From NCBI RefSeq assembly GCF_030252425.1, contig NZ_CP126994.1:992001-1056000 (forward strand): a DNA stretch of 64,000 nt, given 5' to 3'. The stretch comes from Acidisoma sp. PAMC 29798. Lineage in GTDB: Bacteria; Pseudomonadota; Alphaproteobacteria; Acetobacterales; Acetobacteraceae. A model generated the notes under the pieces. The model was not told where the DNA came from, made no database searches, and was given only the letters and a program-made list of their open reading frames with translations. The translations under genes and the position numbers were made by a program. This document shows, piece after piece, positions 49,271 to 58,970 of the stretch. Position 1 is the stretch's first letter; each line of letters begins with the position of its first letter.

Positions 49271-50811
49271 ACTGCATGCTCCTGCGCGGATGCGATACGC
49301 GATACGGCCTCATCCACCTCCGCGAATTCAGATTTCGATAGTCTAAGTCCAAGCTTGCTCCGTCGCCAGAGGGCGTCGGCGGCGCTGCGCACCCATTCGG
49401 CCCGCACGAGATAGGCAAGCTCAGCCTCGGTCAGGTCAGCGCCGTAGACGCGGCCAAGATCGGCCATGCTGCGGCAATCACGGAGAAGATCGTCGATGCG
49501 CGTGCCGTAGGCCCGCAGCAGGCGGCGGAGGTGGCGGTCGGCGATGAAAGGATAACGCGTCTTTGCCGCCTGCAAAGTCGTTTCGAATCCTTCCATCGGG
49601 AAATCGCCACCCGGCAGTGGCTCGCGGCCGGTCCAACCGATCGCGCGGCCCTTCACGGCCGGCAGATGCGGACCCAATTGTTCCAGTGCCGATTCGGCAA
49701 GCCGGCGATAGGTCGTGATCTTGCCGCCGAAGATGGACAGCAACGGTGGCACGCCACCTTCCGCGTCCAGCTTCAGCACATAGTCCCGCGTCGCCTCCTG
49801 GGCCTTCCCCTCGCCGCTTTCGTCATAGAGCGGGCGCACGCCGGAATAGGTCCAAACGACATCATCAGGCGTGATCGGCACGCGCAGATAATCGCTGGCG
49901 GAGCGGCAGAGATAGGCGATCTCCTCGGCGCTCGCATGGACCGACCCTGGGTCGCCCGTATAATCCTGGTCTGTCGTCCCAATGAGCGTGAAGTCCTGCT
50001 CATAGGGAATCACGAAGAAGATGCGATTGTCGGCGTTCTGGAAAATATAGCAGCCGGCATGATCATACAGCTTTGGCACGACGATGTGGCTGCCCTGGAC
50101 CAGCCGCACCGGCGCGCGGCTGTTATTATGCATCACAGACTGCGCAACCTCCCCGACCCAGGGGCCGGCAGCGTTGATCAGGCCCCGCGCCATGATGTGG
50201 GTGACGTCGCCGGTTTGCTCGTCCCGCAGCGTGACATGCCAAAGCCCGTCCCGTCGTTCCGCGGACACGCAGCGGGTGCGGGGCGATATAGTCGCGCCAA
50301 GGGCAGCGGCGGCCATGGCATTGAGCACGACGAGGCGGGAATCTTCGACCCAGCAATCCGAATATTCAAAGCCACGTTTATATTGCGGCTTCAATAGCGC
50401 GCCTGCCTTGTCGCGCGTCAGATCGACCGAGCGTGTCTTGGGCAGTTTCTTGCGGCCACCGATATTGTCATACAGAAACAGCCCCAGGCGCAGCATCCAG
50501 CGCGGGCGAAGCTTCTTGTGATAGGGCAGCACGAAGCGCAACGGCCAGACGATATGCGGCGCGATGCCCCATAAGACCTCCCGCTCCATCAGCGCTTCAC
50601 GGACCAGTCTGAATTCGTAATATTCGAGGTATCGCAACCCGCCATGAATCAGCTTGGTCGAGGCGGAGGAGGTGCCCGAGCCGAGATCCTTCTGCTCACA
50701 CAGATAGACGCTCCATCCCCGTCCCGCAGCGTCACGCGCGATGCCGCACCCGTTGATGCCACCACCGATGATGGCGAGGTCATAGAGTCGCGGTGCTGGC
50801 GAGGAGTCCAA
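49267..50811 (-). CDS. glpD: Glycerol-3-phosphate dehydrogenase (FAD, respiratory)
   Basis: A 514-residue peripheral inner-membrane flavoprotein that oxidises glycerol 3-phosphate to dihydroxyacetone phosphate and reduces ubiquinone. The FAD motif is LAIIGGGINGCGIARDAAGRG, then GSGTSSASTKLIHGGLRYLEYYEFRLVREAL, the GlpD signature, and the C-terminal domain region LRRLLRAYGTRIDDLL. It is the first structural gene of the operon, preceded by repeats that look like the repressor site. Confidence 0.96.
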   Translation of the reverse strand: MDSSPAPRLYDLAIIGGGINGCGIARDAAGRGWSVYLCEQKDLGSGTSSASTKLIHGGLRYLEYYEFRLVREALMEREVLWGIAPHIVWPLRFVLPYHKKLRPRWMLRLGLFLYDNIGGRKKLPKTRSVDLTRDKAGALLKPQYKRGFEYSDCWVEDSRLVVLNAMAAAALGATISPRTRCVSAERRDGLWHVTLRDEQTGDVTHIMARGLINAAGPWVGEVAQSVMHNNSRAPVRLVQGSHIVVPKLYDHAGCYIFQNADNRIFFVIPYEQDFTLIGTTDQDYTGDPGSVHASAEEIAYLCRSASDYLRVPITPDDVVWTYSGVRPLYDESGEGKAQEATRDYVLKLDAEGGVPPLLSIFGGKITTYRRLAESALEQLGPHLPAVKGRAIGWTGREPLPGGDFPMEGFETTLQAAKTRYPFIADRHLRRLLRAYGTRIDDLLRDCRSMADLGRVYGADLTEAELAYLVRAEWVRSAADALWRRSKLGLRLSKSEFAEVDEAVSRIASAQEHAV

Positions 50812-50855
50812 AGACGTTCATTCCCGTAGAGCGCGTTCTATGCGCGCCCCTTCTA

Positions 50856-50904
50856 AAACGAATAAATCATGAAAAAAACGAACGCGCAAGTGAGCGGAAA
50901 CGAA
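50856..50904. promoter_or_regulatory. Three AAACGAA repeats, probable GlpR operator
   Basis: AAACGAA occurs at 50856-50862, 50876-50882 and 50898-50904, spaced 20 and 22 bp, about two helical turns. They lie between glpR and glpD, within the probable glpD promoter region. DeoR-family repressors such as GlpR bind direct repeats of TTTCGTTT-like motifs; the complement here is TTCGTTT. An AT-rich tract surrounds the middle copy. Confidence 0.65.
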
Positions 50905-50995
50905 CATCGGTCGGCGTTTTCCTTTTCGGAGACGAAAGCATCGCCACCCACCATCGTCGATTTGCTTCAACGACACCCGTCAGACGGAAGCCACC

Positions 50996-51790
50996 TCACC
51001 CTTCCTCGGCCGTGCCCCCGGTTTCGATCACCTCGATCTCCAGCCCCCTGCAAAGCGCTGCGATGGCGGGGGAGGGCAGGCGGTCGGTCACCAAGACGTC
51101 GATCTCGTCCAGACGCGCGATCCGCACCGGCGCGCGGCGGGTGAACTTGCTGCAATCGGTGACGAGCAGCACGCGGCGCGCATTCTCGATGATCGCACGG
51201 GACACCTGCACCTCGCGGATATCATAATCCAGCAAGGTCCCGTCCTCATCGATGGCGGAGGTGCCGATGACCGCAATATCGACCTTGAACTGACGGATGA
51301 CCTCGGCCGCCATGCGCCCGACCACGCCGCCGTCACTCGCGCGAATGGTGCCGCCCGCGATGATCACGTTGATCGATGGATTGGGGTATAGCGCATTGGC
51401 GACATTGATATTGTTGGTGATCACCAATAATCCCTGGCGACCGGCAATGGCCTGCGCCACTTCCTCCGTCGTCGTCCCGAGATTGATGAAGAGCGAGGAA
51501 TGGTCGGGAATAAGCTCGGCCGCCGCCAGCCCGATCAGCCGCTTGGCGCTATGTGCCGCCAGCTTGCGCGCGTCATAGGCGAGGTTCTCGACACCGGAGG
51601 CGACGACGGCGCCGCCATGGGTGCGGGTGATGATCCGCGCCTCACTGAGTTCATTGAGATCGCGGCGGATGGTTTGCGGTGTCACGCCGAAGCGGGCGGC
51701 CAGCTCCTCCACCGCCACGCGACCAGTTTCGCGAATGAGGCCCGCGATATCCTGCTGCCGGCGGGAGACGGGGCGGAGAACCTCCGCCAC
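50996..51790 (-). CDS. glpR: DeoR-family glycerol repressor
   Basis: A 264-residue DeoR-type repressor. The N-terminal helix-turn-helix is RQQDIAGLIRETGRVAVEELAARFGVTPQTIRRDLNELSEARIITRTHGGAV; the sugar-phosphate domain contains ELIPDHSSLFINLGTTTEEVAQA, INVANALY and GTSAIDEDGTLLDYDIREVQVSRAIIENARRVLLVTD. It stands directly before the glpD promoter and reads in the same direction. Glycerol 3-phosphate is the usual inducer. Confidence 0.92.
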   Translation of the reverse strand: MAEVLRPVSRRQQDIAGLIRETGRVAVEELAARFGVTPQTIRRDLNELSEARIITRTHGGAVVASGVENLAYDARKLAAHSAKRLIGLAAAELIPDHSSLFINLGTTTEEVAQAIAGRQGLLVITNNINVANALYPNPSINVIIAGGTIRASDGGVVGRMAAEVIRQFKVDIAVIGTSAIDEDGTLLDYDIREVQVSRAIIENARRVLLVTDCSKFTRRAPVRIARLDEIDVLVTDRLPSPAIAALCRGLEIEVIETGGTAEEG

Positions 51791-52438
51791 TTAACGGCCT
51801 TCGCCTGAGGAGACACCGAGGTTGAAGGCGATGGAAATGCGCAGCCCGGTGCCGCGATAGGGTCGCACCTGATGGAATAACCAGGACGGGAAGATGAACA
51901 GCAGGCCGGGCTTCGGCCGAATGGTCTCTCCGCTGCCGACCGAGGCGCCGTCCTCGCCCGCGAATTTTAGGCCAGGGGCATACATGCCGGGCCCAGGGCC
52001 GCGCGGATCGATCATTTCGAACTCTCCGCCGAGGGCCGAATCGCTCGCGCAGCCGCCGTCATCGACATAATAGGTGCCCGACCAGAAGCTGCCGGGATGG
52101 TAGTGGCTGATATTGCCGTCCCCAGGTCCGTTGACATTGGCCCAGGCCTGCGTCGTCCAGACCGGGCTGATCTTATGGCCCTGGCGGTCCCCGGTCATCT
52201 GCGTGGCGACCTGACGAGCCAGGGTCAGGACCTCCGCTATTCGTGGGCCGCCCCATTCCGTAATGGCGCGGTCCGAATGCCAACCGCCGGCGTTCGAGGC
52301 CTGGACCGAGGGTGTTTCGGCCCGGCGTTGCAGAATGAGGCGCGACAGCTCGGCATTGCGGGCGGCGGCATCCGGCAGTTCAACCGCGGCGACCGGGGTC
52401 GCGAACAAGCCCCTGACGTTGATTTCGAGACGCGCCAT
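51791..52438 (-). CDS. TIGR02466-type putative 2OG-Fe(II) oxygenase
   Basis: A 215-residue protein of the double-stranded beta-helix oxygenase class. The iron site appears as HYHPG with YYVDDGG (His and Asp), and the distal His in FPSWLFHQVRPYRG with a following Arg (GLRISIAFNLG) for 2-oxoglutarate. It hydroxylates an unknown substrate. It ends one base before the glpR start in the same direction, so it may be read with the glycerol operon, though nothing in its chemistry links it. Confidence 0.8.
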   Translation of the reverse strand: MARLEINVRGLFATPVAAVELPDAAARNAELSRLILQRRAETPSVQASNAGGWHSDRAITEWGGPRIAEVLTLARQVATQMTGDRQGHKISPVWTTQAWANVNGPGDGNISHYHPGSFWSGTYYVDDGGCASDSALGGEFEMIDPRGPGPGMYAPGLKFAGEDGASVGSGETIRPKPGLLFIFPSWLFHQVRPYRGTGLRISIAFNLGVSSGEGR

Positions 52439-52620
52439 CGAATTTCTCCCCGCATCGCCTGTGATCGTCCGTCAGGGCACTGTCAAGCAGGCGGGGCCAG
52501 TGCCTCGTTTCGCAGCCCGTTCACAGCCCGTTGCTTGGCATTGTTACAAAAGACAGGATAAGCAGGCAGGGTCTTGATGTGCGGTGCGGACTTCAACAGG
52601 CCGGGCGATTCATTTTGAAA

Positions 52621-53751
52621 ATGTTTTCGAGACTGATTGGCGATATCTACGATACGGTTATCAATCCTGATGCTTGGCCTGAAGTCCTTGCAAACATTAC
52701 CGACTACGTCGGGGGCGCACGGGGCATACTGATTCTCGAAGATGCCATCGAAACGACGAAAAGCGTCTTCTACGTATCGTTTTCGGACCCTGATTGGGTC
52801 CGCAGTTATCTCGAAACCTATCTTCTGCTCAATCCGATGCGTCTGGCATCCTACGGACAAATCGAGGCCGGCACTGTCATCTTGACCTCCGACCTGATGA
52901 CACCGGAGGAATATGCCAGGAGCCGGTTTGCGAGCGAGTTCCTGTCACTGCGTCAGATGGTTGATCTGGCCGTCGTGGTTCTGGAAGCGACGGCAACCAC
53001 CATCACCGTGCTCTCTATCGCGCGCAACAGTGACCAAGGCATCGCTGACGAATCCGTGAGGCGCAAGCTCGCTATGATCGGACCACATGTCCGGCGGGCC
53101 GCGACAATCAGCCGCGTGCTCAATCGGCAGAGGCTTGATGCCTCCACCCTGTCGGACACGCTCGACGTGCTCGATGGAGGGATCTTCCTGCTCGATGCAC
53201 AGGGCACCATCCTGCACAGCAACCTCGGCGCGCAGGCCCTTTTGGCCGATCAACCGCAGGCGTTCGCGCTTCTCGGCGGCAGAGTCTGGCCCGCCGATCT
53301 GCAAGCGCGCGCGCAATTGGACGCGGCATTGGTCCTGGCCAGCGCCGGCGATGACGCGCTTGGAACAGACGGGCTTTCCATCATCTTTGGCAGCGCGAAT
53401 GGACGTGTCCTGGTCGGAACCGTCATGTCCTTGATGAATGGATCACGCCAAGCCGTCGGCGGCCGGTATCGCGCCGTTGCAGCACTCGTCATTCGGGAAC
53501 TGCACTTCGACAGTCCAGCCTCCGCCCAAGTGTTGCGTTCCCATTACGGCCTGACCCAGCGGGAGATGGCAGTCGTTGCGGGCGTTGTCGAATTGGGCGG
53601 TGTTCCGCAAATCGCGTCTGTCATGGGTCTGACGAGCGAGACGATAAAATCGCATCTCAAGTCGATCTACCGAAAAACCGGCACCACGCGCCAGGCGGAT
53701 CTCGTGAAACTCGTGGCCGGCACAGCGAGTCCTTTCCGACGCACCCAATGA
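52621..53751 (+). CDS. LuxR-family transcriptional regulator
   Basis: A 376-residue regulator. The C-terminal 65 residues are a LuxR helix-turn-helix (YGLTQREMAVVAGVVELGGVPQIASVMGLTSETIKSHLKSIYRKTGTTRQADLVKLV). The N-terminal 300 residues lack a receiver domain and resemble a PAS-like sensing region (LDVLDGGIFLLDAQGTILHSNLGAQALL). It is 90 bp upstream of the giant Hint-domain gene and reads in the same direction, so it may control it. Confidence 0.88.
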   Translation: MFSRLIGDIYDTVINPDAWPEVLANITDYVGGARGILILEDAIETTKSVFYVSFSDPDWVRSYLETYLLLNPMRLASYGQIEAGTVILTSDLMTPEEYARSRFASEFLSLRQMVDLAVVVLEATATTITVLSIARNSDQGIADESVRRKLAMIGPHVRRAATISRVLNRQRLDASTLSDTLDVLDGGIFLLDAQGTILHSNLGAQALLADQPQAFALLGGRVWPADLQARAQLDAALVLASAGDDALGTDGLSIIFGSANGRVLVGTVMSLMNGSRQAVGGRYRAVAALVIRELHFDSPASAQVLRSHYGLTQREMAVVAGVVELGGVPQIASVMGLTSETIKSHLKSIYRKTGTTRQADLVKLVAGTASPFRRTQ

Positions 53752-53840
53752 TCCCCCCCGATCGGGGGATGTGCCAGCGGGCGCACTATGCGTTTAGTGG
53801 CGGTAAGGGCAAAGGCCGCGATTAGACCGGAGAAGCCACC

Positions 53841-56800
53841 ATGGATGTAACTTCGACGGGTGCCGATGGGCTACCTGGCATGACAGGTCAAACCAGTGGG
53901 GCCAGTGGCACCGGTGGCGCACCCGGCCTCGCCGGCGGGGCAGAGGCGAATTCAGGCACGGACACCACGAATACGGCGGAGGCTGTGGGCGGTGACGGTG
54001 GCCGTGGCGGCAATGGCGCCGCGAATAATAACCCCAACCAGGGCGGTGGCCGCGCCGGCGATGGCGGATCCGGTGGTTACGCCGCTGCCGATGCCGCCAC
54101 GATCACCGCATCGGCTGGCGGCAATTCGGCAAGCGCGACCGCCGCGGGCGGCACTGCGGGCGATGGTGGCATCGGCGGCCTGCCCTCGGCGCTGGGTGGT
54201 ATGGGCGGTGTCGGCGGCGATGCGAAGGCAAACGCCTCGGCCGGCAATACGGCGGGTGCGGCTGCAGCCACCGCGACTGCTTACGGCGGAACGGGCGGCA
54301 CGTCGCAATACGACACGCCGCAATATGACGGAGGTTCCTATACCGGGAACCTCTATTCCGGCGGCAATGGCGCCAGTCTGAGCGGTAGCACGGCCACCGC
54401 CACCGGCACCACACAGGCGACCGCCACCGTCAAGCAGGTCGGCGGCGCCGGCGGTGCAGGACCGGCCGGCGGCAATGGCGGATCCAGCACGCTCACCAAC
54501 GCCGTCTCCGGCACCACCGATGGCGGCACGCTCATCCTGAGCCAGACCGCCGATGGCGGAACCGGCGGCGACGGCGGTCCCTTCGCGGGGCCCGGCACTG
54601 CCTCTGGCGGTGCCGCGACCTCCGACCTCACGCTGAATGACACATCGAGTACCCAGGTGTCGGTGACTGCCTCTGCGACAGGCGGCGACGGCGGGGAGGT
54701 TCTCGCATCCGGCGGCGGCCTGACCACCGGGGGCCCTGGTGGCGATGCGGCGTCCAGCGCGGCGATCACCGGAACGAAGACCGTCTATGAGGACATCGTC
54801 GCCATTGGCGGATACGGGGGTGCCGATGGCGGCACGGGGCAGGCCACGGGCATCGGCACCGCCGCCACCTTCGTCAATGTCTACGTCTCCGCCAATGGTG
54901 GCGGTGCGAACACACGCGGCGGTGCGGCCGATGCGAGCGCCACTGGGACGGGTGCCGAGGCCAATGTCACGGCGCTGGCGAGCGGCGGGGTCGGCGAGGA
55001 CACCGGCGGCAACGCCACCGCAAAGGCAACCGGCATCGGGCTGAGTGGCACCGCGACGGCGGATGCCGGCGGGAGCTATGAAAACGGCCTCGTCGGAGCC
55101 GAGGACGGCCTCGATTCCACGGCGGTCGCGGTGGTTTCGGGCACCACGACGGCCTATGCCGCTCAGTCGCAAGGCGACGCGCTCGGCGCCTTCGACACCA
55201 CGGATCAGGTCGTCTCGGCCGATGTTCTCGACCCCACCTCCGCCACCAACGGCACGGATCTCGGCACCGGCGATACTTTGCTGCTCGACACCGAAGAGGG
55301 CGGTGGCAATTACGGCAACCTCACGACCGCTGTCACGAATACGACCACGGTGACCGGACATCTCGATTTTTCCGCCTATTCGCCTGACGCCGACGTGCTG
55401 CTCGACCTTCACGAGGCGGCGCTGATCGGCACGGGCGTGACGGAAGTCGATCTGTTCGTGGCCTTCGGACAGGAAGAGGTCGTTAAATCCTTTTCCAGCG
55501 GCGCGGCGGCTGAAGCCTTTTTCAGCGATAACGTCATCAATCTTGGCACCGTCGGCGACCTCGAAGATCTGCCCTCTCAGCTGACGAACTTGCCTGTGGC
55601 GATCGAGTTGAAGGTCATCGTGGATGCGCCGGACTCTGGCTTCTATGCGGATATGCAGGTCGGCGTCGGCGCGGCGCCGGCCGGCCCGGATGTGTTCGAA
55701 GCTAACAAGGCAGCAACCAGCGGCGCCTATCTGTGGAGCGATGCGGCCAATTGGACCAACGGCCTGCCGACAAACGGCGATGCGATCGAGATGGCGGCGA
55801 GTGGCACTGACGACATCGCCGGGCTGAGCCTGAAGGCGCTGAGCCTGTCGCCGCCCACCGGCACGGCTGGTGAGGTGAGCACCCTCACGGTAACGGACGG
55901 CCTGTCGGTTACCGCCTTGACGATTGCCGCCTCCAGCGAGATTGCCGTCACCGGCAGTGGCGCCGCCGATATCCTGACCCTCGGCAGCATCGCCGTCACG
56001 GGCACCGGTGCCGCGCCGACGCTGTATGCGACAGGCGCCGGTGCGGTGATCGATGACACGGAGACGGCAGCGCCGGCGTTGGACTACATCGCCCAGGATA
56101 GCGGCAAGGTGGAACTGGCCGGCGCGCCAGCTGCAGGATCGGAGCTGACCTATATCGGCGGTGGCACCTTCGCCCTGGCGGCGCCGGGCGCCGCGATCAG
56201 CGCCGAGCTGGCCGATGTCGGCGCCGGCGATGTGCTGGAACTGCCGGGAACGACCGTCTCCTCCGTCACGCTCGGCACCGACAGCCTGACCGTGACGACC
56301 GATATCGGCACCTACAGCTTTACCAACGTCACCTATGACGTGGGCGGCATCGGCAGCTACAGCGTCAGCCACGACAGCGCCACTGGCCTGGAAGCGATCA
56401 CCTTCGGCGGCACGACCGGCGTGACCCTGTCTCCGACCGCGCCGGGCAATGTCACCATTCCCAAGGGCGCCATCATCAGTGGCGGCGCCGATGGGATCTC
56501 CAACACGACCACCGACGCCACCAGTTGGACCATCACGCAGAACGGCACGGTCAGCGGCACGATGGCGGGCATCGCCAATGCGGGAACGCTGTCCGGCGGG
56601 TGGGACATTCTCACCAACGGCCCTCTGTCGGGCGGCACAGACGGCATCGTCAATACCGGCAGTGTAGGCGGCGTGGGCTGGGACCTCGAGACGAATGCTT
56701 CAGTGGATGGTGGTGACGATGGCATCGCCAACACCGGCACGGTCACGGGCGGCTGGGATCTCGCGACCAACCAAGTGGATGGCGGCACCGATGGCATCGC

Positions 56801-58742
56801 CAACACCGGCACCGTGACAGGCGGCTGGGACGTTCAGACCAACCAAGCCCTGGACGGCGGCAGCGGCGACGGCATCGTCAACGCAGGCACGGTCACGGGC
56901 GGCTGGGACCTCGCGACCAACCAAGTGGATGGCGGCGACGACGGCATCGTCAATACCGGCATGGTCACGGGCGGCTGGGACCTTGCGACCAATGAGGCCT
57001 CGTCCGGCGATACGGACGGCATCGCCAACAGCGGGACGGTAGCTGGTGGGTGGGACATTCAGGTCAATCAATCCTTGGATGGCGGCACCGATGGCATCGC
57101 CAATACCGGCACGGTCTCAGGCGGCTGGGACATTCAGGTCAATCAATCTGTCGGTGATGACACGAGCGGCGCCTCTGCTTCAGGCTCCGTCACCGGCGGC
57201 AAGATCGGCATCCTCGACAAGAATGGCGGCGGCACCGTAGCCAATGCCGGCAGCATCACGGGCAAGAGTGATGCCGGCATCGTCATGTCCAACGGCGGCA
57301 TCGTGGACAATGCTGCCGGTGGATCGATCCTTGGCGGCATCGATGGCATCGACATCGGCAATGGCGGCACGATCGACAATGCCGGCACTATTATCGGGAC
57401 AACCGGTGACGCGGTCGATTTCTCCGGCGCCACGGGACACAACAAACTCGTCGTCCATGCCGGCGCGATCTTTGCTGGCGCGGTGACAGCGGCATCCGGC
57501 GGCAGCAATACGCTGGAACTGGCCCAACAACCGAGCGTCCCTTCGGCCGGAACGCTGTCCGGCCTCGGCACGCAATTCACCGGTTTCACGACCGTCACAG
57601 TCGATGCGGGTGGTGACTGGGATCTCGCCGGCGCCAATACGCTCGCCTCCGGCGCCACCCTGACCGATCTCGGTACCCTGACGGCGGAGGGTGCGTTCAC
57701 GAACGATGGCCTGATCATAACGGACCCGTCCACGCTCACCTTCGACGGCGCTGTCACCGGCTCTGGCACCATCGAAGTCGGCGTCGGCAGCGACGTCATC
57801 TTTGGCGGCGGCGTCAGTCAGACCGAAACCGTCACCTTCGTCGGCGACACGGGCACTGTGACCCTGGGTGATGTCGGCGGCTTCCAGGCATCGATCAGCG
57901 GCTTCGTCGCCGGAGACGCGGTGACGGCGGCCGACCTGGTCGGGGCTTCCGCGAGCTTCAGCGGCAACGCGGACCAATCCACGCTGAGTTTCACCAGCGG
58001 GACGGCGGCGCTCGGCAGCCTCAGTTTCACCGGGTCCTACACGGCGCAAGATCTGCACTTCGACAGCACGGCGGGCACGGTCAGCGTCGAGGTCGTGGCG
58101 CCCTGCTTCGCCGAAGGCACACGTATCCTCACCATCCGGGGCTATGTCGCGGTGGAAGAACTGCGAATCGGCGATCGTGTCCTCACCCTCGACAGGGCCG
58201 ACCGTCCGATTACATGGCTCGGCCAGCGCAGCATCGACTGTCGCCGCCATGCGAGCCCCGACAAGGTCAATCCGGTTCAGATCCAGGCCGATGCTTTCGC
58301 TCCGGCCGTTCCCAAGCGGGATGTCTTCCTGTCACCCGACCATGCCGTTTTCGTGGAAGGTGTGTTGATCCCGATCAAGCACCTCATCAACGGCACCACG
58401 ATTCGCCAGGTGCCTGCGGGCATAATCACCTATTTCCATGTCGAGCTGCCGGAGCATGCCGTGGTTCTGGCTGAGGGTTTACCGTCGGAGAGCTATCTCG
58501 ATACCGGCGACCGCACCGCCTTCGCGGGCGGCGTGGTCAAGGCGCTCCACCCGGCCTGGGGATCGGAACGGCATGACATCAGCTTGCTGATGGACGCCCT
58601 TGGCTATGCACCGCTGCGGGTAACGGGACCCGAGGTCACGAGGGCACGGGCGTTGCTGGCGGCCCGATCTGACGTCCAACCCGAAGCCGCGCCGCGCCAC
58701 GCAGGCGGCCCGAACAGCCGTCTCATCCCAATCCCATGCTGA
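53841..58742 (+). CDS. Giant glycine-rich surface protein with C-terminal Hint_2 domain
   Basis: A 1633-residue protein. Residues 1-about 430 are Gly/Ala/Thr-rich with frequent GGxGG repeats. A region about 430-850 has beta-strand-rich sequence. Residues about 883-1115 hold about nine tandem 24-residue units (DGIANTGTVTGGWDLATNQVDGG type). A beta-helix-like part follows. Residues about 1421-1565 are a Hint_2 (hedgehog/intein) domain beginning CFAEGTRILTIRGYVAVEELRIGDRVLTLD, with nucleophile Cys about 1422, then LSPDHAVFVEG. Hint domains cleave themselves, so the C-terminus may be self-processed. No signal peptide is visible; secretion would be type I or another route, unproven. A LuxR gene lies 90 bp upstream. 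Confidence 0.85.
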   Translation: MDVTSTGADGLPGMTGQTSGASGTGGAPGLAGGAEANSGTDTTNTAEAVGGDGGRGGNGAANNNPNQGGGRAGDGGSGGYAAADAATITASAGGNSASATAAGGTAGDGGIGGLPSALGGMGGVGGDAKANASAGNTAGAAAATATAYGGTGGTSQYDTPQYDGGSYTGNLYSGGNGASLSGSTATATGTTQATATVKQVGGAGGAGPAGGNGGSSTLTNAVSGTTDGGTLILSQTADGGTGGDGGPFAGPGTASGGAATSDLTLNDTSSTQVSVTASATGGDGGEVLASGGGLTTGGPGGDAASSAAITGTKTVYEDIVAIGGYGGADGGTGQATGIGTAATFVNVYVSANGGGANTRGGAADASATGTGAEANVTALASGGVGEDTGGNATAKATGIGLSGTATADAGGSYENGLVGAEDGLDSTAVAVVSGTTTAYAAQSQGDALGAFDTTDQVVSADVLDPTSATNGTDLGTGDTLLLDTEEGGGNYGNLTTAVTNTTTVTGHLDFSAYSPDADVLLDLHEAALIGTGVTEVDLFVAFGQEEVVKSFSSGAAAEAFFSDNVINLGTVGDLEDLPSQLTNLPVAIELKVIVDAPDSGFYADMQVGVGAAPAGPDVFEANKAATSGAYLWSDAANWTNGLPTNGDAIEMAASGTDDIAGLSLKALSLSPPTGTAGEVSTLTVTDGLSVTALTIAASSEIAVTGSGAADILTLGSIAVTGTGAAPTLYATGAGAVIDDTETAAPALDYIAQDSGKVELAGAPAAGSELTYIGGGTFALAAPGAAISAELADVGAGDVLELPGTTVSSVTLGTDSLTVTTDIGTYSFTNVTYDVGGIGSYSVSHDSATGLEAITFGGTTGVTLSPTAPGNVTIPKGAIISGGADGISNTTTDATSWTITQNGTVSGTMAGIANAGTLSGGWDILTNGPLSGGTDGIVNTGSVGGVGWDLETNASVDGGDDGIANTGTVTGGWDLATNQVDGGTDGIANTGTVTGGWDVQTNQALDGGSGDGIVNAGTVTGGWDLATNQVDGGDDGIVNTGMVTGGWDLATNEASSGDTDGIANSGTVAGGWDIQVNQSLDGGTDGIANTGTVSGGWDIQVNQSVGDDTSGASASGSVTGGKIGILDKNGGGTVANAGSITGKSDAGIVMSNGGIVDNAAGGSILGGIDGIDIGNGGTIDNAGTIIGTTGDAVDFSGATGHNKLVVHAGAIFAGAVTAASGGSNTLELAQQPSVPSAGTLSGLGTQFTGFTTVTVDAGGDWDLAGANTLASGATLTDLGTLTAEGAFTNDGLIITDPSTLTFDGAVTGSGTIEVGVGSDVIFGGGVSQTETVTFVGDTGTVTLGDVGGFQASISGFVAGDAVTAADLVGASASFSGNADQSTLSFTSGTAALGSLSFTGSYTAQDLHFDSTAGTVSVEVVAPCFAEGTRILTIRGYVAVEELRIGDRVLTLDRADRPITWLGQRSIDCRRHASPDKVNPVQIQADAFAPAVPKRDVFLSPDHAVFVEGVLIPIKHLINGTTIRQVPAGIITYFHVELPEHAVVLAEGLPSESYLDTGDRTAFAGGVVKALHPAWGSERHDISLLMDALGYAPLRVTGPEVTRARALLAARSDVQPEAAPRHAGGPNSRLIPIPC
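56490..57190 (+). repeat. Tandem repeat array inside the Hint-domain gene
   Basis: About nine near-identical units of 69-78 bp encode the consensus DGIANTGTVTGGWD followed by [IL][QAE]TNQxxDGG. They are conserved at DNA level as well, for example GGCATCGCCAACACCGG recurring. Unit number may vary between strains through slippage or recombination, which would change protein length. Confidence 0.85.
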
Positions 58743-58762
58743 TGGCTTGGCGACAAAAAAAA

Positions 58763-58782
58763 GGCGGCACCGGAGTGCCGCC
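58763..58782 (-). terminator. Strong hairpin with T-run in the leftward orientation
   Basis: GGCGGCAC and GTGCCGCC flank a CGGA loop. On the minus strand the hairpin is followed by eight Ts, a classical intrinsic terminator. On the plus strand it is followed only by AAGTTTAG, though it could still work weakly for the Hint-protein transcript. No leftward gene lies immediately to the right, so a leftward antisense transcript could be stopped here. Confidence 0.55.
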
Positions 58783-58970
58783 AAGTTTAGGGAGGAAACG
58801 TCCAAGAAAACAGCAACACGATCAAGGACCGCCGTTGCGTCGGATACAAATCTATTCGCACGTTTCCAAACACGCAAGAGTTTTTTGTGCAGCGCACAAT
58901 ATCGTTACAGTTGCGGTAGCCGCCGGGATAGGCCACCCGCACCACCCCATTTTCGAAGTCTAGACGCGGT

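Noticed and set aside
53952-56372. 806-codon open frame opposite the Hint-domain gene
   Set aside because: It arises from the Gly/Ala/Thr-rich, repeat-like codons of the real gene and has no motifs.
56490-57190. CRISPR-like periodic array
   Set aside because: The repeats are coding, in frame at 69-78 bp, without unique spacers or palindromic repeat ends; they belong to the Hint-domain protein.
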